Shown here: one piece after another, positions 46,055-54,349 of the stretch
How positions within the stretch are numbered: position 1 is the stretch's first letter
Layout of the letters: every line of letters starts with the position of its first letter
Origin: Leptospira_A soteropolitanensis
GTDB lineage: Bacteria; Spirochaetota; Leptospiria; Leptospirales; Leptospiraceae
Reading direction: 5' to 3' (one strand)
Assembly (NCBI RefSeq): GCF_026151335.1
Contig: NZ_JAMQPP010000006.1
Length of the DNA stretch: 64,000 nt
Position numbers and translations under genes: made by a program
The notes under the pieces: model-generated
The model's input: the letters and a program-made list of their open reading frames with translations, nothing else
Database searches by the model: none
What the model was told of the DNA's origin: nothing

Positions 46055-46567
46055 ATGTCCGTAGAAACAAACGAAATCAATCAATTTGAAAGAACCCTCT
46101 TCCGCAAAGGAATTTCACTCATAGTGTACACAAGGTACGGTCTGAGTGCGGTATTTCTTTTAGGTGTCGCAGCCAACTTCGCCACAAAGAGTTTTATTCC
46201 TAATTTCATAGGTTCTCTTATATTTTTGTTAAATGGAATCATTCCTGGTCATTATTTACGTAAAGGAAAAGAAATCACAAAAACCTGGGCAAATACCATC
46301 ATTTTTATCGATCTACTGATTATTGTAAGTTTTTTCTATCTAGATATTTATAATAATTCCACGAAAGGCGACGCAACAAATACATTAAGCACCGGCATTT
46401 TTTATATTATCTTTGTGTTCATTGCCATTTATTCTAGTTTCCTCTTTGAAACAAAACTAGTTTTAGCCGTTGGACTTATTTCAACATGCTTATATATAGG
46501 TGGGATATTTTTATCACTAAAACTTGGTGCAACTACTGTATCAAAACCCTATCCAGATATGTTATGA
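46055..46567 (+). pseudogene. Membrane half of an interrupted chemotaxis receptor
   Basis: 170 residues with about five hydrophobic helices (YTRYGLSAVFLLGVAANFAT, FIPNFIGSLIFLLNGIIPGH, ANTIIFIDLLIIVSFFYLDI, FYIIFVFIAIYSSFLFETKL, VLAVGLISTCLYIGGIFLSL). The frame ends at TGA 46565-46567 and continues in the same frame without another stop into a sixth helix and a complete MCP signalling domain. I read this as the first half of one 526-codon receptor split by a nonsense change. The start has AGGAG about 9 nt upstream. Confidence 0.65.
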
Positions 46568-46594
46568 GCAAATCATATCATTGTCACCACTGAG

Positions 46595-47635
46595 GTGCAA
46601 AAAATTATTTTTTACTTCGGAGTGATTTTTAGTTTACGTTACGTTGTAGCACTGATGCGCGAAATGCAATCGGATCTAAAAACTAAATTAAAAGAAACCT
46701 TAGAAAAACAAAATTTTATCGCTAATAAATCGATCCAATTGGAAAAATCGGCAAATACACTTGCCTCTTCTGTGGAAACTTTGCAATCAATGTCGGATGA
46801 ACTTCATAACCAATCACAAAATCAAGCAGCCTCAGTGGAAGAAATTTCTGCTTCGGTTGAGGAACTATCCTCTTCTGCTATCAGTTCAGCAAATTTGGTA
46901 GAAGACCAAGTCGCAAGAGTGAAAATTGTTGATCAAAATTTTTTATCTCTGCAAAATATAAGTGTTAGTGTAAAAACAAAAACCACTCAAATTGCAAAGG
47001 ATGTAAGTATTTCTGCTGATTTTAGCAAAAAAGTAAAAAATTCCTCAGAAGAACTCAACAGCATTTATTCTGAACTCAACCAAGCTTTCTCCAAAGTAGA
47101 AGAAATCAACCAGATGATGTCAGAAATTGCCGATCAAACCAACTTACTGGCATTAAATGCTTCTATTGAAGCAGCTAGAGCGGGAGAACATGGCCGCGGA
47201 TTTGCCGTGGTTGCACAGGAAGTAGCAAAACTTGCCGAACGTTCGCAATCAAATGCAGGAACCATTGCCAAAATTGTTAAGGATGCCGGGCTTAAAATCA
47301 ACGAAGGAACCCGTTATTCCAAAGAAGTCAAATCACAAGTAGAGAGTCAAAACCAAGAGTTATTCCGCATTGAAGACGAAATATTGAGTTTGGAAGGTCA
47401 TGTCACCGAACAAGAGAAATTAAACAATAAACTTAGAGTCACCTTTTCCGAACTCCATGTATTATCAGAACAAATAGGTGTGATTGCGCAGGAACAAATG
47501 TCAGGTAGTAAGGAAATCAACCGTGCCATTACTACCATTGATGAAACCACACAAAAACTCGCGGACTCAGTCCAACTTCTATATGAAGAAATCAATGCCA
47601 TTCACACCCAGGCCAAACAGTTAACTTCCACCTGA
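46595..47635 (+). CDS. Methyl-accepting chemotaxis protein (C-terminal half of interrupted receptor)
   Basis: 346 residues from GTG 46595: one membrane helix (KIIFYFGVIFSLRYVVAL), a coiled-coil methylation helix region, and the highly conserved signalling hairpin (EINQMMSEIADQTNLLALNA, then SIEAARAGEHGRGFAVVAQE and VAKLAERSQSNAG), which docks CheA and CheW in receptor arrays. The second helix bundle ends VQLLYEEINAIHTQAKQL. The same frame extends upstream to ATG 46055 apart from one TGA, so this is probably part of a six-helix receptor whose sensory half is cut off. Translation of the fragment alone is uncertain. Confidence 0.75.
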   Translation: MQKIIFYFGVIFSLRYVVALMREMQSDLKTKLKETLEKQNFIANKSIQLEKSANTLASSVETLQSMSDELHNQSQNQAASVEEISASVEELSSSAISSANLVEDQVARVKIVDQNFLSLQNISVSVKTKTTQIAKDVSISADFSKKVKNSSEELNSIYSELNQAFSKVEEINQMMSEIADQTNLLALNASIEAARAGEHGRGFAVVAQEVAKLAERSQSNAGTIAKIVKDAGLKINEGTRYSKEVKSQVESQNQELFRIEDEILSLEGHVTEQEKLNNKLRVTFSELHVLSEQIGVIAQEQMSGSKEINRAITTIDETTQKLADSVQLLYEEINAIHTQAKQLTST

Positions 47636-47750
47636 GGGATTCCCCTGTTCGATGAACCGAGTTTTGGAATGAAAACCTGTCTTTACAAGAGAAGGCTTTT
47701 CTAGAATTTTGGGGAATCGTGAGAAATAAATTGATTCATCTGGAATCTTT

Positions 47751-48944
47751 ATGCTAAAATCAAATCACTCTATACGTCCCGGGGAAAGAATCGAAGACAT
47801 CATTATTGGGATTTTAGAGGAAAATCCAAATCATCCAGAAGTCCTTCTGCCAAAAATAAAAGAAAACGCGATCCATACTCTTTCCAACGGTCAAATTTAT
47901 TCTGCCATCTTAAAAGTACTCACTTCGATTGAAATCTCTGAAACTGAATCGGAATCGATTTGGAACGAAATACTGGAAAATAAAAATAAACTTTCCCTAT
48001 GTATGAATCGAGAAGTCGGATTTGGTGTGTCCTTGGTGGACTATTTCACTAATATCAATCCGAAAATTAAAAATCCCAAGATTATTGAAATTCAACTTTT
48101 TTCTGAAACCGAAAAACTCATCTTAGTTGATGAACTAACCAGATTATACAACCGTAGACACTTCGAAAAAGCACTTGTTCGTGAATTCAAACAATCGACA
48201 AGATATAACCAAAAACTCTCACTCCTCATTATAGATATCGATGATTTCAAAAAAATAAATGATACCTATGGCCATACAACGGGTGACGAAATTCTAATCA
48301 AAGTTGCGAAACAAATTACTTCTTGCTTGAGGATGGAAGACACTGCTTGTAGAATTGGTGGTGAAGAATTTGCGATTATTTTCCCACAGACTAGCGAAGA
48401 ACAGGCAATGATCGCTTCCGAAAAACTTTTGGATGCTTGCCGAACCATTAAGCTCAGTGGAAAATCAGTAACTCTCAGTGGAGGTATTGTTTCTTACCCA
48501 GAAAAAGTAAAAACCTGCGAAGAAATGTACGACCTCGCAGACCGGGCTCTATATACCGCTAAGTATTCAGGCAAAAACCAAATTGTTGCTTATAGTGATG
48601 AAAAACGTGGTAGTTTACGCTTCGATGCCAATTTAGAACTTCTTTTCATATTACCGGATAAAACGCTTAGAACCATTTCAAAAAATATTTCTGTTACTGG
48701 AATTGCATTTGATACAGAAGATGATATTACTTTAAACGAATCCTTTGATGTCAAACTTCGCGAATCAGATTCGCACGAGGAAATTAATGCAAAAATTAAA
48801 GTCATCAGAAAAGAAGAAATAGGACTTCATAAATACCATATGGGTGCGGAGTTTTTAGAACTCTCTAACGAAGACCAACATAAGTTATCTGATCTTTATT
48901 CACTACACCGGTATAAATCAAATATCTCTACCAGTGTGGTGTAA
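47751..48944 (+). CDS. Diguanylate cyclase with PilZ domain (GGDEF-PilZ)
   Basis: A 397-residue cytoplasmic protein. An N-terminal helical region (1-120) of unknown type leads into a GGDEF domain (about 125-280): DELTRLYNRRHFEKALVREF, IDIDDFKKINDTYGHTTGDE, and the active-site GGEEF at 203-207. The inhibitory I-site RxxD is present (R194-D197, in CLRMEDTACRIGGEEF). A PilZ-like c-di-GMP-binding domain follows (about 285-390, LRFDANLELLFILPDKTL to YHMGAEFLELS). Product inhibition through the I-site and self-sensing through PilZ are expected. No membrane segment. Confidence 0.9.
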   Translation: MLKSNHSIRPGERIEDIIIGILEENPNHPEVLLPKIKENAIHTLSNGQIYSAILKVLTSIEISETESESIWNEILENKNKLSLCMNREVGFGVSLVDYFTNINPKIKNPKIIEIQLFSETEKLILVDELTRLYNRRHFEKALVREFKQSTRYNQKLSLLIIDIDDFKKINDTYGHTTGDEILIKVAKQITSCLRMEDTACRIGGEEFAIIFPQTSEEQAMIASEKLLDACRTIKLSGKSVTLSGGIVSYPEKVKTCEEMYDLADRALYTAKYSGKNQIVAYSDEKRGSLRFDANLELLFILPDKTLRTISKNISVTGIAFDTEDDITLNESFDVKLRESDSHEEINAKIKVIRKEEIGLHKYHMGAEFLELSNEDQHKLSDLYSLHRYKSNISTSVV

Positions 48945-48963
48945 CTTAAATTTGGTTGGTAAT

Positions 48964-49317
48964 TTAATTACCTTGGGGCATATCACTAAGCCCACCAGCG
49001 TTGATTACAGAAGAATAACCGCTAGCTTGTAAGATTTGTTTTGCTCGTTCACTTCGTGCACCTGACCGGCAATATACGACAATTTTACTTTCTTTGTCTT
49101 TGAATTGGTTTAAATTGCCGGGAAGTACATCCACCGGAATATTTTTGGCACCAGGAAAATGTCCTTCAACATATTCTGATTTAGTTCGAACGTCAATAAC
49201 GATTGCTCCTTCCTTTATCCATTGATTCACCATATCTTTGTCTCCCTTTGATTGGATTTTTTTTACGAAAATAAAGAGGAACCCAATTACAATTCCTAAA
49301 ACCAGGAAAGATTTCAT
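48964..49317 (-). CDS. Membrane-anchored rhodanese-domain protein
   Basis: A 117-residue protein with an N-terminal membrane helix (about 4-18) followed by Lys residues (positive-inside suggests a cytoplasmic catalytic domain) and a single rhodanese domain. The active-site loop CRSGARS (C83) can carry a persulfide; VIDVRTKSEYVEGHFPGAKN is the family N-motif. AAGGAG precedes the ATG. It is divergent from the persulfide-dioxygenase-type gene across a CsoR/CstR-like palindrome and likely moves sulfane sulfur in that pathway. Confidence 0.87.
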   Translation of the reverse strand: MKSFLVLGIVIGFLFIFVKKIQSKGDKDMVNQWIKEGAIVIDVRTKSEYVEGHFPGAKNIPVDVLPGNLNQFKDKESKIVVYCRSGARSERAKQILQASGYSSVINAGGLSDMPQGN

Positions 49318-49372
49318 ACTTTCTCCTTTTTTCCTATTTTTTTCTTGCCAGATATTTCGTCAATCGAACTAT

Positions 49373-49393
49373 ATACCATAGGGGGTATGGTAT
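49373..49393. promoter_or_regulatory. CsoR/CstR-like operator between rhodanese and persulfide dioxygenase genes
   Basis: ATACCATA (49373-49380), GGGGG, TATGGTAT (49386-49393): a perfect 8-bp inverted repeat around a G-run. Operators of the CsoR/CstR/FrmR (DUF156) family have this ATACC...GGGGTAT form, and CstR controls sulfide/persulfide genes of exactly this kind. It overlaps the probable promoter of the rhodanese gene. No DUF156 regulator is encoded in the window; assignment is by motif and context. Confidence 0.55.
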
Positions 49394-49431
49394 TTTGATT
49401 CATTCTAACCCTCGAAATAAAAACGGGTTTC

Positions 49432-49437
49432 TATAAT
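49432..49437 (+). promoter_or_regulatory. TATAAT -10 box of the persulfide dioxygenase gene
   Basis: A perfect TATAAT, about 46 bp upstream of ATG 49483, with no good -35 at 17 bp spacing, as expected for an activated or relieved promoter. It touches the upstream TTG (49438) that would otherwise be a possible start, which argues for initiation at 49483. Confidence 0.45.
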
Positions 49438-49482
49438 TTGCTAGAAACTTATGGATTTTGGAATTTAGGAGATCGTTGTTTT

Positions 49483-50196
49483 ATGATAGCAGACAAAAAA
49501 GATAAAATTGAAATTCGTCCACTCTACGACTTAGAATCTGGCACTTGGACCTATCTTTTGCTAGACTTAGAATCAAAACAGTCCGTATTCATTGATCCTG
49601 TATTGGAACGATTGGATAGAGACTTAAATTATTTAAGAGAACTCGGATTTACACTTTCCTTAACGGTTGATACACATATGCATGCTGACCATATTACTTC
49701 TGCAGGAGAGTTAAGAGATAAAACACAATGTGAATCGTATGCATCAGAATATTCTGGAGCCAATTGTGCTTCTAAGTTTCTTAAGGATGGTGATGTTTTT
49801 ACTGTTGGGAACTTAAAATTTCAAGTCATCTATACTCCAGGTCATACCCCCTGTTCTATTTCCCTTCTTTTAAATGGTAAATATGTATTTACTGGAGATG
49901 CACTCTTTGTAAGAGGTTGCGGTCGTACCGATTTCCAAGGAGGAAGTGCCGAATCCTTGTACCAATCGATAACAGAAAAACTTTTTTTATTACCAGATTC
50001 TACGATTGTTTTACCGGGACATGACTATAAAGGTTTTTTATCTACTACGATTGGTGAAGAGAAAAAGTGGAATCCAAGGATTGCCGGAAAATCTCTTTTA
50101 GAGTTTAAAGAGATTATGGACAACTTGAACTTACCAGAACCAAAAAAAATTCATGAAGCAGTGCCTGCAAACCGTGCCTGCGGGAAGGTATTATGA
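49483..50196 (+). CDS. Persulfide-dioxygenase-type metallo-beta-lactamase-fold hydrolase (ETHE1-like)
   Basis: Oxidises glutathione or protein persulfide to sulfite in this family. The 237-residue protein opens IEIRPLYDLESGTWTYLLLD and carries THMHADHITSAGELR (the HxHxDH metal motif), the TPGHTPCSISLLLN and FTGDALFVRGCGRTDFQGGS segments, and LPGHDYKG, the mononuclear-iron pattern of ETHE1/persulfide dioxygenases rather than zinc glyoxalase II. ATG 49483 (AGGAG 11 nt upstream) is preferred over TTG 49438. It overlaps the TauE gene by 4 bp and is divergent from a rhodanese: a sulfide/persulfide detoxification locus. Confidence 0.85.
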   Translation: MIADKKDKIEIRPLYDLESGTWTYLLLDLESKQSVFIDPVLERLDRDLNYLRELGFTLSLTVDTHMHADHITSAGELRDKTQCESYASEYSGANCASKFLKDGDVFTVGNLKFQVIYTPGHTPCSISLLLNGKYVFTGDALFVRGCGRTDFQGGSAESLYQSITEKLFLLPDSTIVLPGHDYKGFLSTTIGEEKKWNPRIAGKSLLEFKEIMDNLNLPEPKKIHEAVPANRACGKVL

Positions 50197-50558
50197 GTAT
50201 CGGAATTTTATTTTTATTGTTAGGTGTTGGTGCGGGAGTTCTCGGAGGATTGGTTGGGATTGGCGGGGGAATTCTTCTTGTCCCTGCACTTGTTTATTTT
50301 TTTGATTTTAACCAAAAAATAGCACAAGGTACAACCCTTGCTGCAATGGTTCCACCGATTGGGATTGTTGCAGCTTATATCTATTATACGAGAGGGGAAA
50401 CGAATGTATTTGCGGCAGCTTTTATTAGTGTCGGCTTTATCTTAGGTAGCATTTTTGGAGCCAGCGCCGCCTCGAAAATTGATACAACTACCTTATCACG
50501 TTTTTTTGGTATATTTACGGTCATCGTAGGCTTAAAAATGATTTTTTTTCCCAAATAA
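50193..50558 (+). CDS. TauE/SafE-family half-permease
   Basis: A 121-residue protein of four hydrophobic helices with the TauE/SafE repeat signature (GVGAGVLGGLVGIGGGILLV, PALVYFFDFNQKIAQGTTLA, GFILGSIFGASAASKIDTTT). Full-length TauE/SafE exporters contain two such repeats in about 250 residues, so this is a one-repeat form that would need to dimerise. It overlaps the dioxygenase gene by 4 bp, so sulfite or a related sulfur anion is the likely cargo. There is no sign of frameshift: no second repeat is present in any frame downstream. Confidence 0.8.
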   Translation: MSIGILFLLLGVGAGVLGGLVGIGGGILLVPALVYFFDFNQKIAQGTTLAAMVPPIGIVAAYIYYTRGETNVFAAAFISVGFILGSIFGASAASKIDTTTLSRFFGIFTVIVGLKMIFFPK

Positions 50559-50610
50559 AATTATTTAATTTTTCCTTGCAGGAACTTCTGATTCAATTTT
50601 CTATTTCCTC

Positions 50611-51138
50611 GTGTTCGGTTTTTATCTCACATTCTTTTGGATATTAATTCGTTTTTTTTCTTCCGAATTTTCTTGGCCAACAAGCCTCGTTTCGCCAATA
50701 CAATTTCTTTTTTGGTGGAACCTACTATTCTCTTCTATATGGTTAGTTTTTGTTTTTATCGTAGTTTTTGGTTTTTTGGGTCTTTTACTTCGCATTCCCG
50801 TTGTTGGAATTTTGTTACAAGGTATCAGGAACCAAGTCACAGAAATCGGTTGGTATAAGTTTCTTCTCAATAGAACAACCGTTTGGTTCTTAAGCCAAAG
50901 CCTAGTTCTTTCTGGTTCTTATATTTTTGGTTATAGTGGCCACACGGAAACGTGGGTATACAAGGCCTCCCTTTCTGCAGTCATTTTGGGATATTTTATT
51001 AAACAGAACTTTTACAAACCGATGGCAAAATTTTCTGGTTCCCGGAGCATTTTCCTTTACCGAAGAGCCGGAATGGAGAATGGATACGGTTCCCAAGGAG
51101 AAACATTCCCCAAGGAAAAAGACGTAACTCCTCCTTAG
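50611..51138 (+). CDS. Hypothetical membrane protein
   Basis: A 175-residue frame with about four hydrophobic segments (FGFYLTFFWILIRFF, LFWWNLLFSSIWLVFVFIVV, GLLLRIPVVGILLQGI, WFLSQSLVLSGSYIFGYSGH) and a hydrophilic tail ending FPKEKDVTPP. The start is GTG 50611 without a clear ribosome-binding site, so the N-terminus is uncertain. It lies between the sulfur locus and msrA on the same strand. No family recognised. Confidence 0.55.
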   Translation: MFGFYLTFFWILIRFFSSEFSWPTSLVSPIQFLFWWNLLFSSIWLVFVFIVVFGFLGLLLRIPVVGILLQGIRNQVTEIGWYKFLLNRTTVWFLSQSLVLSGSYIFGYSGHTETWVYKASLSAVILGYFIKQNFYKPMAKFSGSRSIFLYRRAGMENGYGSQGETFPKEKDVTPP

Positions 51139-51194
51139 AAAAACTGTTTAACATTTTTATTGTGCCTACCCTTTTCGAAAACAATCTAAAAGAC

Positions 51195-51893
51195 ATGGCA
51201 TCTACAATAAAACCAAGAAATCACTTTTTTCCTTTTGTGCGTTTGGTGGTAATTACCCTCGTGTCGACCTTCCTCTTCAGCCAATGTAGTCTTTTTTCAG
51301 ACAAGGATACAAAGGTTCAAAAAATCTCCCTACAACCTAAATCTGGCCAGAAAATAGCAGCCTTTGCGGAAGGATGTTTTTGGTGTTCCGAACATATTTT
51401 TGAATCAATTCCAGGAGTTACAGAAGTTATTTCAGGATATGCAGGAGGCCATACCAAAAATCCGACCTATGATTTAGTGAATACGGAAACTACCGGACAT
51501 GCAGAAACCGTAATTATTTATTATGATCCAACGAAGATCGGTTATATGGAATTATGTAGAATCTTTTTTCTCTCTCATGACCCTACATCCCTCAACAAAC
51601 AAGGTCCAGACGAAGGTTCTTCCTACAGGTCCATTTTATTTTATTCTTCTGAAGAAGAACTAAAAATAGCAAAACAAATTCAAACAGAGATCCAAGATCA
51701 TAAAATCTGGAAAAATCCAATTGTGACAGAGTTCCAAGAATTAAAGGAATTTTACCAAGCCGAAGGATACCACCAAAACTTCATACAAAAACATCCAGAC
51801 CAGTCTTATGTGCGGGCAGTTTCGATCCCAAGATATCAAGAATTCCAAAACAGATATGAACTATATCGCAAAACAAAAAAGGCAACAAAATGA
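51195..51893 (+). CDS. msrA: Lipoprotein peptide-methionine (S)-S-oxide reductase MsrA
   Basis: Repairs methionine-S-sulfoxide in proteins. The 232-residue chain has a lipoprotein signal (STFLFSQ|C, Cys31) and the MsrA active site EGCFWCSEHIFESIPGV (C61 catalytic, C64), then SGYAGGHTKNPTYDLVNTET, TGHAETV and FLSHDPTSLNKQGPDEGSSY. The frame opens at GTG 51162; ATG 51195 gives a compact signal peptide. Lipid anchoring places it on the periplasmic or outer surface, guarding exported proteins. It is convergent with the HDOD gene. Confidence 0.93.
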   Translation: MASTIKPRNHFFPFVRLVVITLVSTFLFSQCSLFSDKDTKVQKISLQPKSGQKIAAFAEGCFWCSEHIFESIPGVTEVISGYAGGHTKNPTYDLVNTETTGHAETVIIYYDPTKIGYMELCRIFFLSHDPTSLNKQGPDEGSSYRSILFYSSEEELKIAKQIQTEIQDHKIWKNPIVTEFQELKEFYQAEGYHQNFIQKHPDQSYVRAVSIPRYQEFQNRYELYRKTKKATK

Positions 51894-51903
51894 CTACAGT
51901 ATT

Positions 51904-53424
51904 CTAGAATGCTAAAAACTGTTCTCTGATTTTTGTACGGAACGAATCAAATTCGGATTTGGATTGAAACTTACAAACTTTCAGTATTTCTGTAGGAATT
52001 TCAGATGATTTTGCTTCCTTTGCATTAATTGAAATCATCATATCACTTAAATAAATTGGGAACACAATGTCCGCATATACATCATTAGCAAGAAGTGGCC
52101 TATGGTGGAACTCCATTGCTTTTGTATAGAGAATTGGGAAATTCCATTTTTCGCCAACCATAGCACCTAACTTTGAATGCGTGATTCCTATAGCAGATTC
52201 TTCCAAACTAATGGTAGATGCAATCTCTCTAGAATTTGAATAGGTTTTAATTTTTGACATATGCTTTTGGTCAAAAGATAAAAGTAGAATTTCTCCAATA
52301 TCATGTAACAGAGAAGCTGCCATTAAATTGCTCAGATCGGTTTTATTCATTCCCATCTTTTGACCGATGGCTTTACAGTAGTAGGCAGATTCATTCGATT
52401 TTTCCCAAATGGCTGTAAATGCGGGGAACTTATCCTCCAACATTTGTTTTGTTCCAAGGCTGTATAATAAAGTTTGTAATTCTTTTAGGCCGATGAGTTG
52501 AATGGCTCGGTCTAAACTCTCAACCCGTCCTCCTCGTCGGAAAGCGGCAGAGTTGGAAAGTTTTAGAATATTTGCTGATAAAGCTATATCTCGTTTGATC
52601 ATTTCCGCAATGGTTCCAATACTTGAGTTTGGTTTATCAATCGCATCTTGGATGTCTTTTATCGCCTTCGGAAATGTTGGTAAATTATCTATCTGAGAAA
52701 CAATATGATCAATTTTTTCTAATTGTTGGTTTTCTTTAGTAACCTTTGAAGGTATATCGATCATAAAAACAGTTTTGTTTTCGCCAGATTCAAACTTGAA
52801 TGCAGAATCACCCAATCCATCGTTACGCAACATCATTAATGTCATGATCAACCCAAGACCAGCACCTTCTTGTTCACTGGACATATCGACAAATGCGTCT
52901 GCTAAATCATTGTATGTTTTTGCCTTATCAATTCTTTCTTTAATTCTAGCAGATTCAGCTGCCGTGAGTTGGACATTATTCATAATTCGGATTCGCATCA
53001 GACTCTTATTATGAATAAAAGAAACAAAAACCCCGAAGTTATTTCTTTGCAGCGAATCTTCGATTAATTCACGATTTTCGAGATAGGTTTTTTTGAATTC
53101 GGCAATCCCTGTTTCGTATTCTTCTTCATTTTCAATATTGCTAGCACGGTTTTTAAAAAAAACTCGTTTTGCATTTGCTTTAATTGCGTTTGTTACAGTT
53201 TCTTTCATTGCAGCAAGAACTGAATCCCTAACAATGATTAGATCCAATTGTAATAAAAATCGATCTAAAACCTGATATAAAGTATTTTCTACTTCATCAG
53301 TAATCTGGAAAAATTTAAAATGAAACGGGGAATTTTCGGAAATAGGATGATTGATATCATCAATATTAGTATGAAGACCTAACTCTTGTTTATATTCTAA
53401 CGAGACAGCCTTGGGACTTGCCAT
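51904..53424 (-). CDS. GHKL ATPase-like domain fused to HDOD domain
   Basis: A 506-residue protein with an unusual order. Residues about 60-225 form a GHKL-like domain: N-box AAMKETVTNAIKANAKR (E75, N79) and a lid SEQEGAGLGLIMTLMM (G187-G191). Residues about 245-450 form an HDOD domain (IDNLPTFPKAIKDIQDAIDK, RDIALSANILKLSNSAAFRR, NLMAASLLHDIGEILLLSFD), which in other proteins acts as a regulated output without the full HD catalytic set. No phosphoacceptor His, no membrane helix. A phosphorylation- or ATP-driven switch feeding into HDOD is inferred. Confidence 0.85.
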   Translation of the reverse strand: MASPKAVSLEYKQELGLHTNIDDINHPISENSPFHFKFFQITDEVENTLYQVLDRFLLQLDLIIVRDSVLAAMKETVTNAIKANAKRVFFKNRASNIENEEEYETGIAEFKKTYLENRELIEDSLQRNNFGVFVSFIHNKSLMRIRIMNNVQLTAAESARIKERIDKAKTYNDLADAFVDMSSEQEGAGLGLIMTLMMLRNDGLGDSAFKFESGENKTVFMIDIPSKVTKENQQLEKIDHIVSQIDNLPTFPKAIKDIQDAIDKPNSSIGTIAEMIKRDIALSANILKLSNSAAFRRGGRVESLDRAIQLIGLKELQTLLYSLGTKQMLEDKFPAFTAIWEKSNESAYYCKAIGQKMGMNKTDLSNLMAASLLHDIGEILLLSFDQKHMSKIKTYSNSREIASTISLEESAIGITHSKLGAMVGEKWNFPILYTKAMEFHHRPLLANDVYADIVFPIYLSDMMISINAKEAKSSEIPTEILKVCKFQSKSEFDSFRTKIREQFLAF

Positions 53425-53634
53425 ATAACCTCATGTAACGAACCAGTGCCTACGGGGAAACCCTGAATTCAATATCTCATTCAAAGCACTTCTCTTCCAT
53501 CCCATGTTAAGATTTTACTATTGCAAGCGTTTAACGATAAAATAACGAAACCAATAAAACTTGCGACAAGTACGGAACCAAAAATAGGTTTAATCCTTTT
53601 TTTTACTACGTTCGAGTACTAAACTGTATAATAC

Positions 53635-54261
53635 TTATTCAAAAAGTTTAATCTTCGGTAATCCTAAATTATAACGAACTGCGACAACACGAATTGCGAC
53701 CACAACACTTGCGGAAATGACTAAATTCCAATTAGAATCTATGTTCCCAATATTTAGGATAATGTATAAAACCGATCCCGCCAAACAAGCAGTAGCATAA
53801 ATCTCCTTTCTAAAAATAAAAGGGACTTCATTCATAAGTGTGTCTCGAATGACACCACCAAATATAGCAGAGATCATTCCAAGAAGTGCGGAGGCAAAAA
53901 AATTGACTCCATGATCCAAAGCTATCCTTGTTCCAAGGACTGTATAAATTCCAATGCCTAAAGTATCAAAAAGGAATAACTCATCCCTTAGTTTAGTCAG
54001 TATCCTTGGCAAAAGAATTACGAGTAAAAATCCGACAAATATCGCCCAAAGAATATTTTCGTCTCTTACCCAAGATACGGGATAATTTCCGAGTGTGATG
54101 TCTCTTAAGGTCCCTCCACCAATGGCAGTAATGAATCCAGTAAAAAATACACTGAATAGGTCATGGTGGTGGTCCTTATGTTCCAATGCAGAAAGTGCAC
54201 CTGATATCGCAAAAACCATGATCCCGGCAAGACCGATGTAATAAGAAAAACTAAAATCCAC
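53635..54261 (-). CDS. TRIC-type (UPF0126) cation channel family protein
   Basis: A 208-residue membrane protein with about seven helices and two copies of the UPF0126/TRIC repeat: GIMVFAISGALSALEHKDHH with IGGGTLRDITLGNYPVSW, and DTLGIGIYTVLGTRIALDHG with FGGVIRDTLMNEVPFIF. Bacterial TRIC homologues are homotrimeric potassium-permeable channels. It is alone on the minus strand; the 210 bp before the HDOD gene show nothing clear. Physiological role unknown. Confidence 0.9.
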   Translation of the reverse strand: MDFSFSYYIGLAGIMVFAISGALSALEHKDHHHDLFSVFFTGFITAIGGGTLRDITLGNYPVSWVRDENILWAIFVGFLLVILLPRILTKLRDELFLFDTLGIGIYTVLGTRIALDHGVNFFASALLGMISAIFGGVIRDTLMNEVPFIFRKEIYATACLAGSVLYIILNIGNIDSNWNLVISASVVVAIRVVAVRYNLGLPKIKLFE

Positions 54262-54349
54262 GGATTCTCCCTAACTTTTCTTTTTTTAGACGTAAATAAA
54301 ATGACAATGTTTGGGTGTCTCAATTGTTGTATAGAATAGAGAGCTGACT

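Noticed and set aside
34437..46567. Selenocysteine or recoded UGA at the two in-frame stops
   Set aside because: No Sec-type redox motif around either stop and no SECIS-like stem seen directly after them; TGG is used normally for Trp elsewhere.
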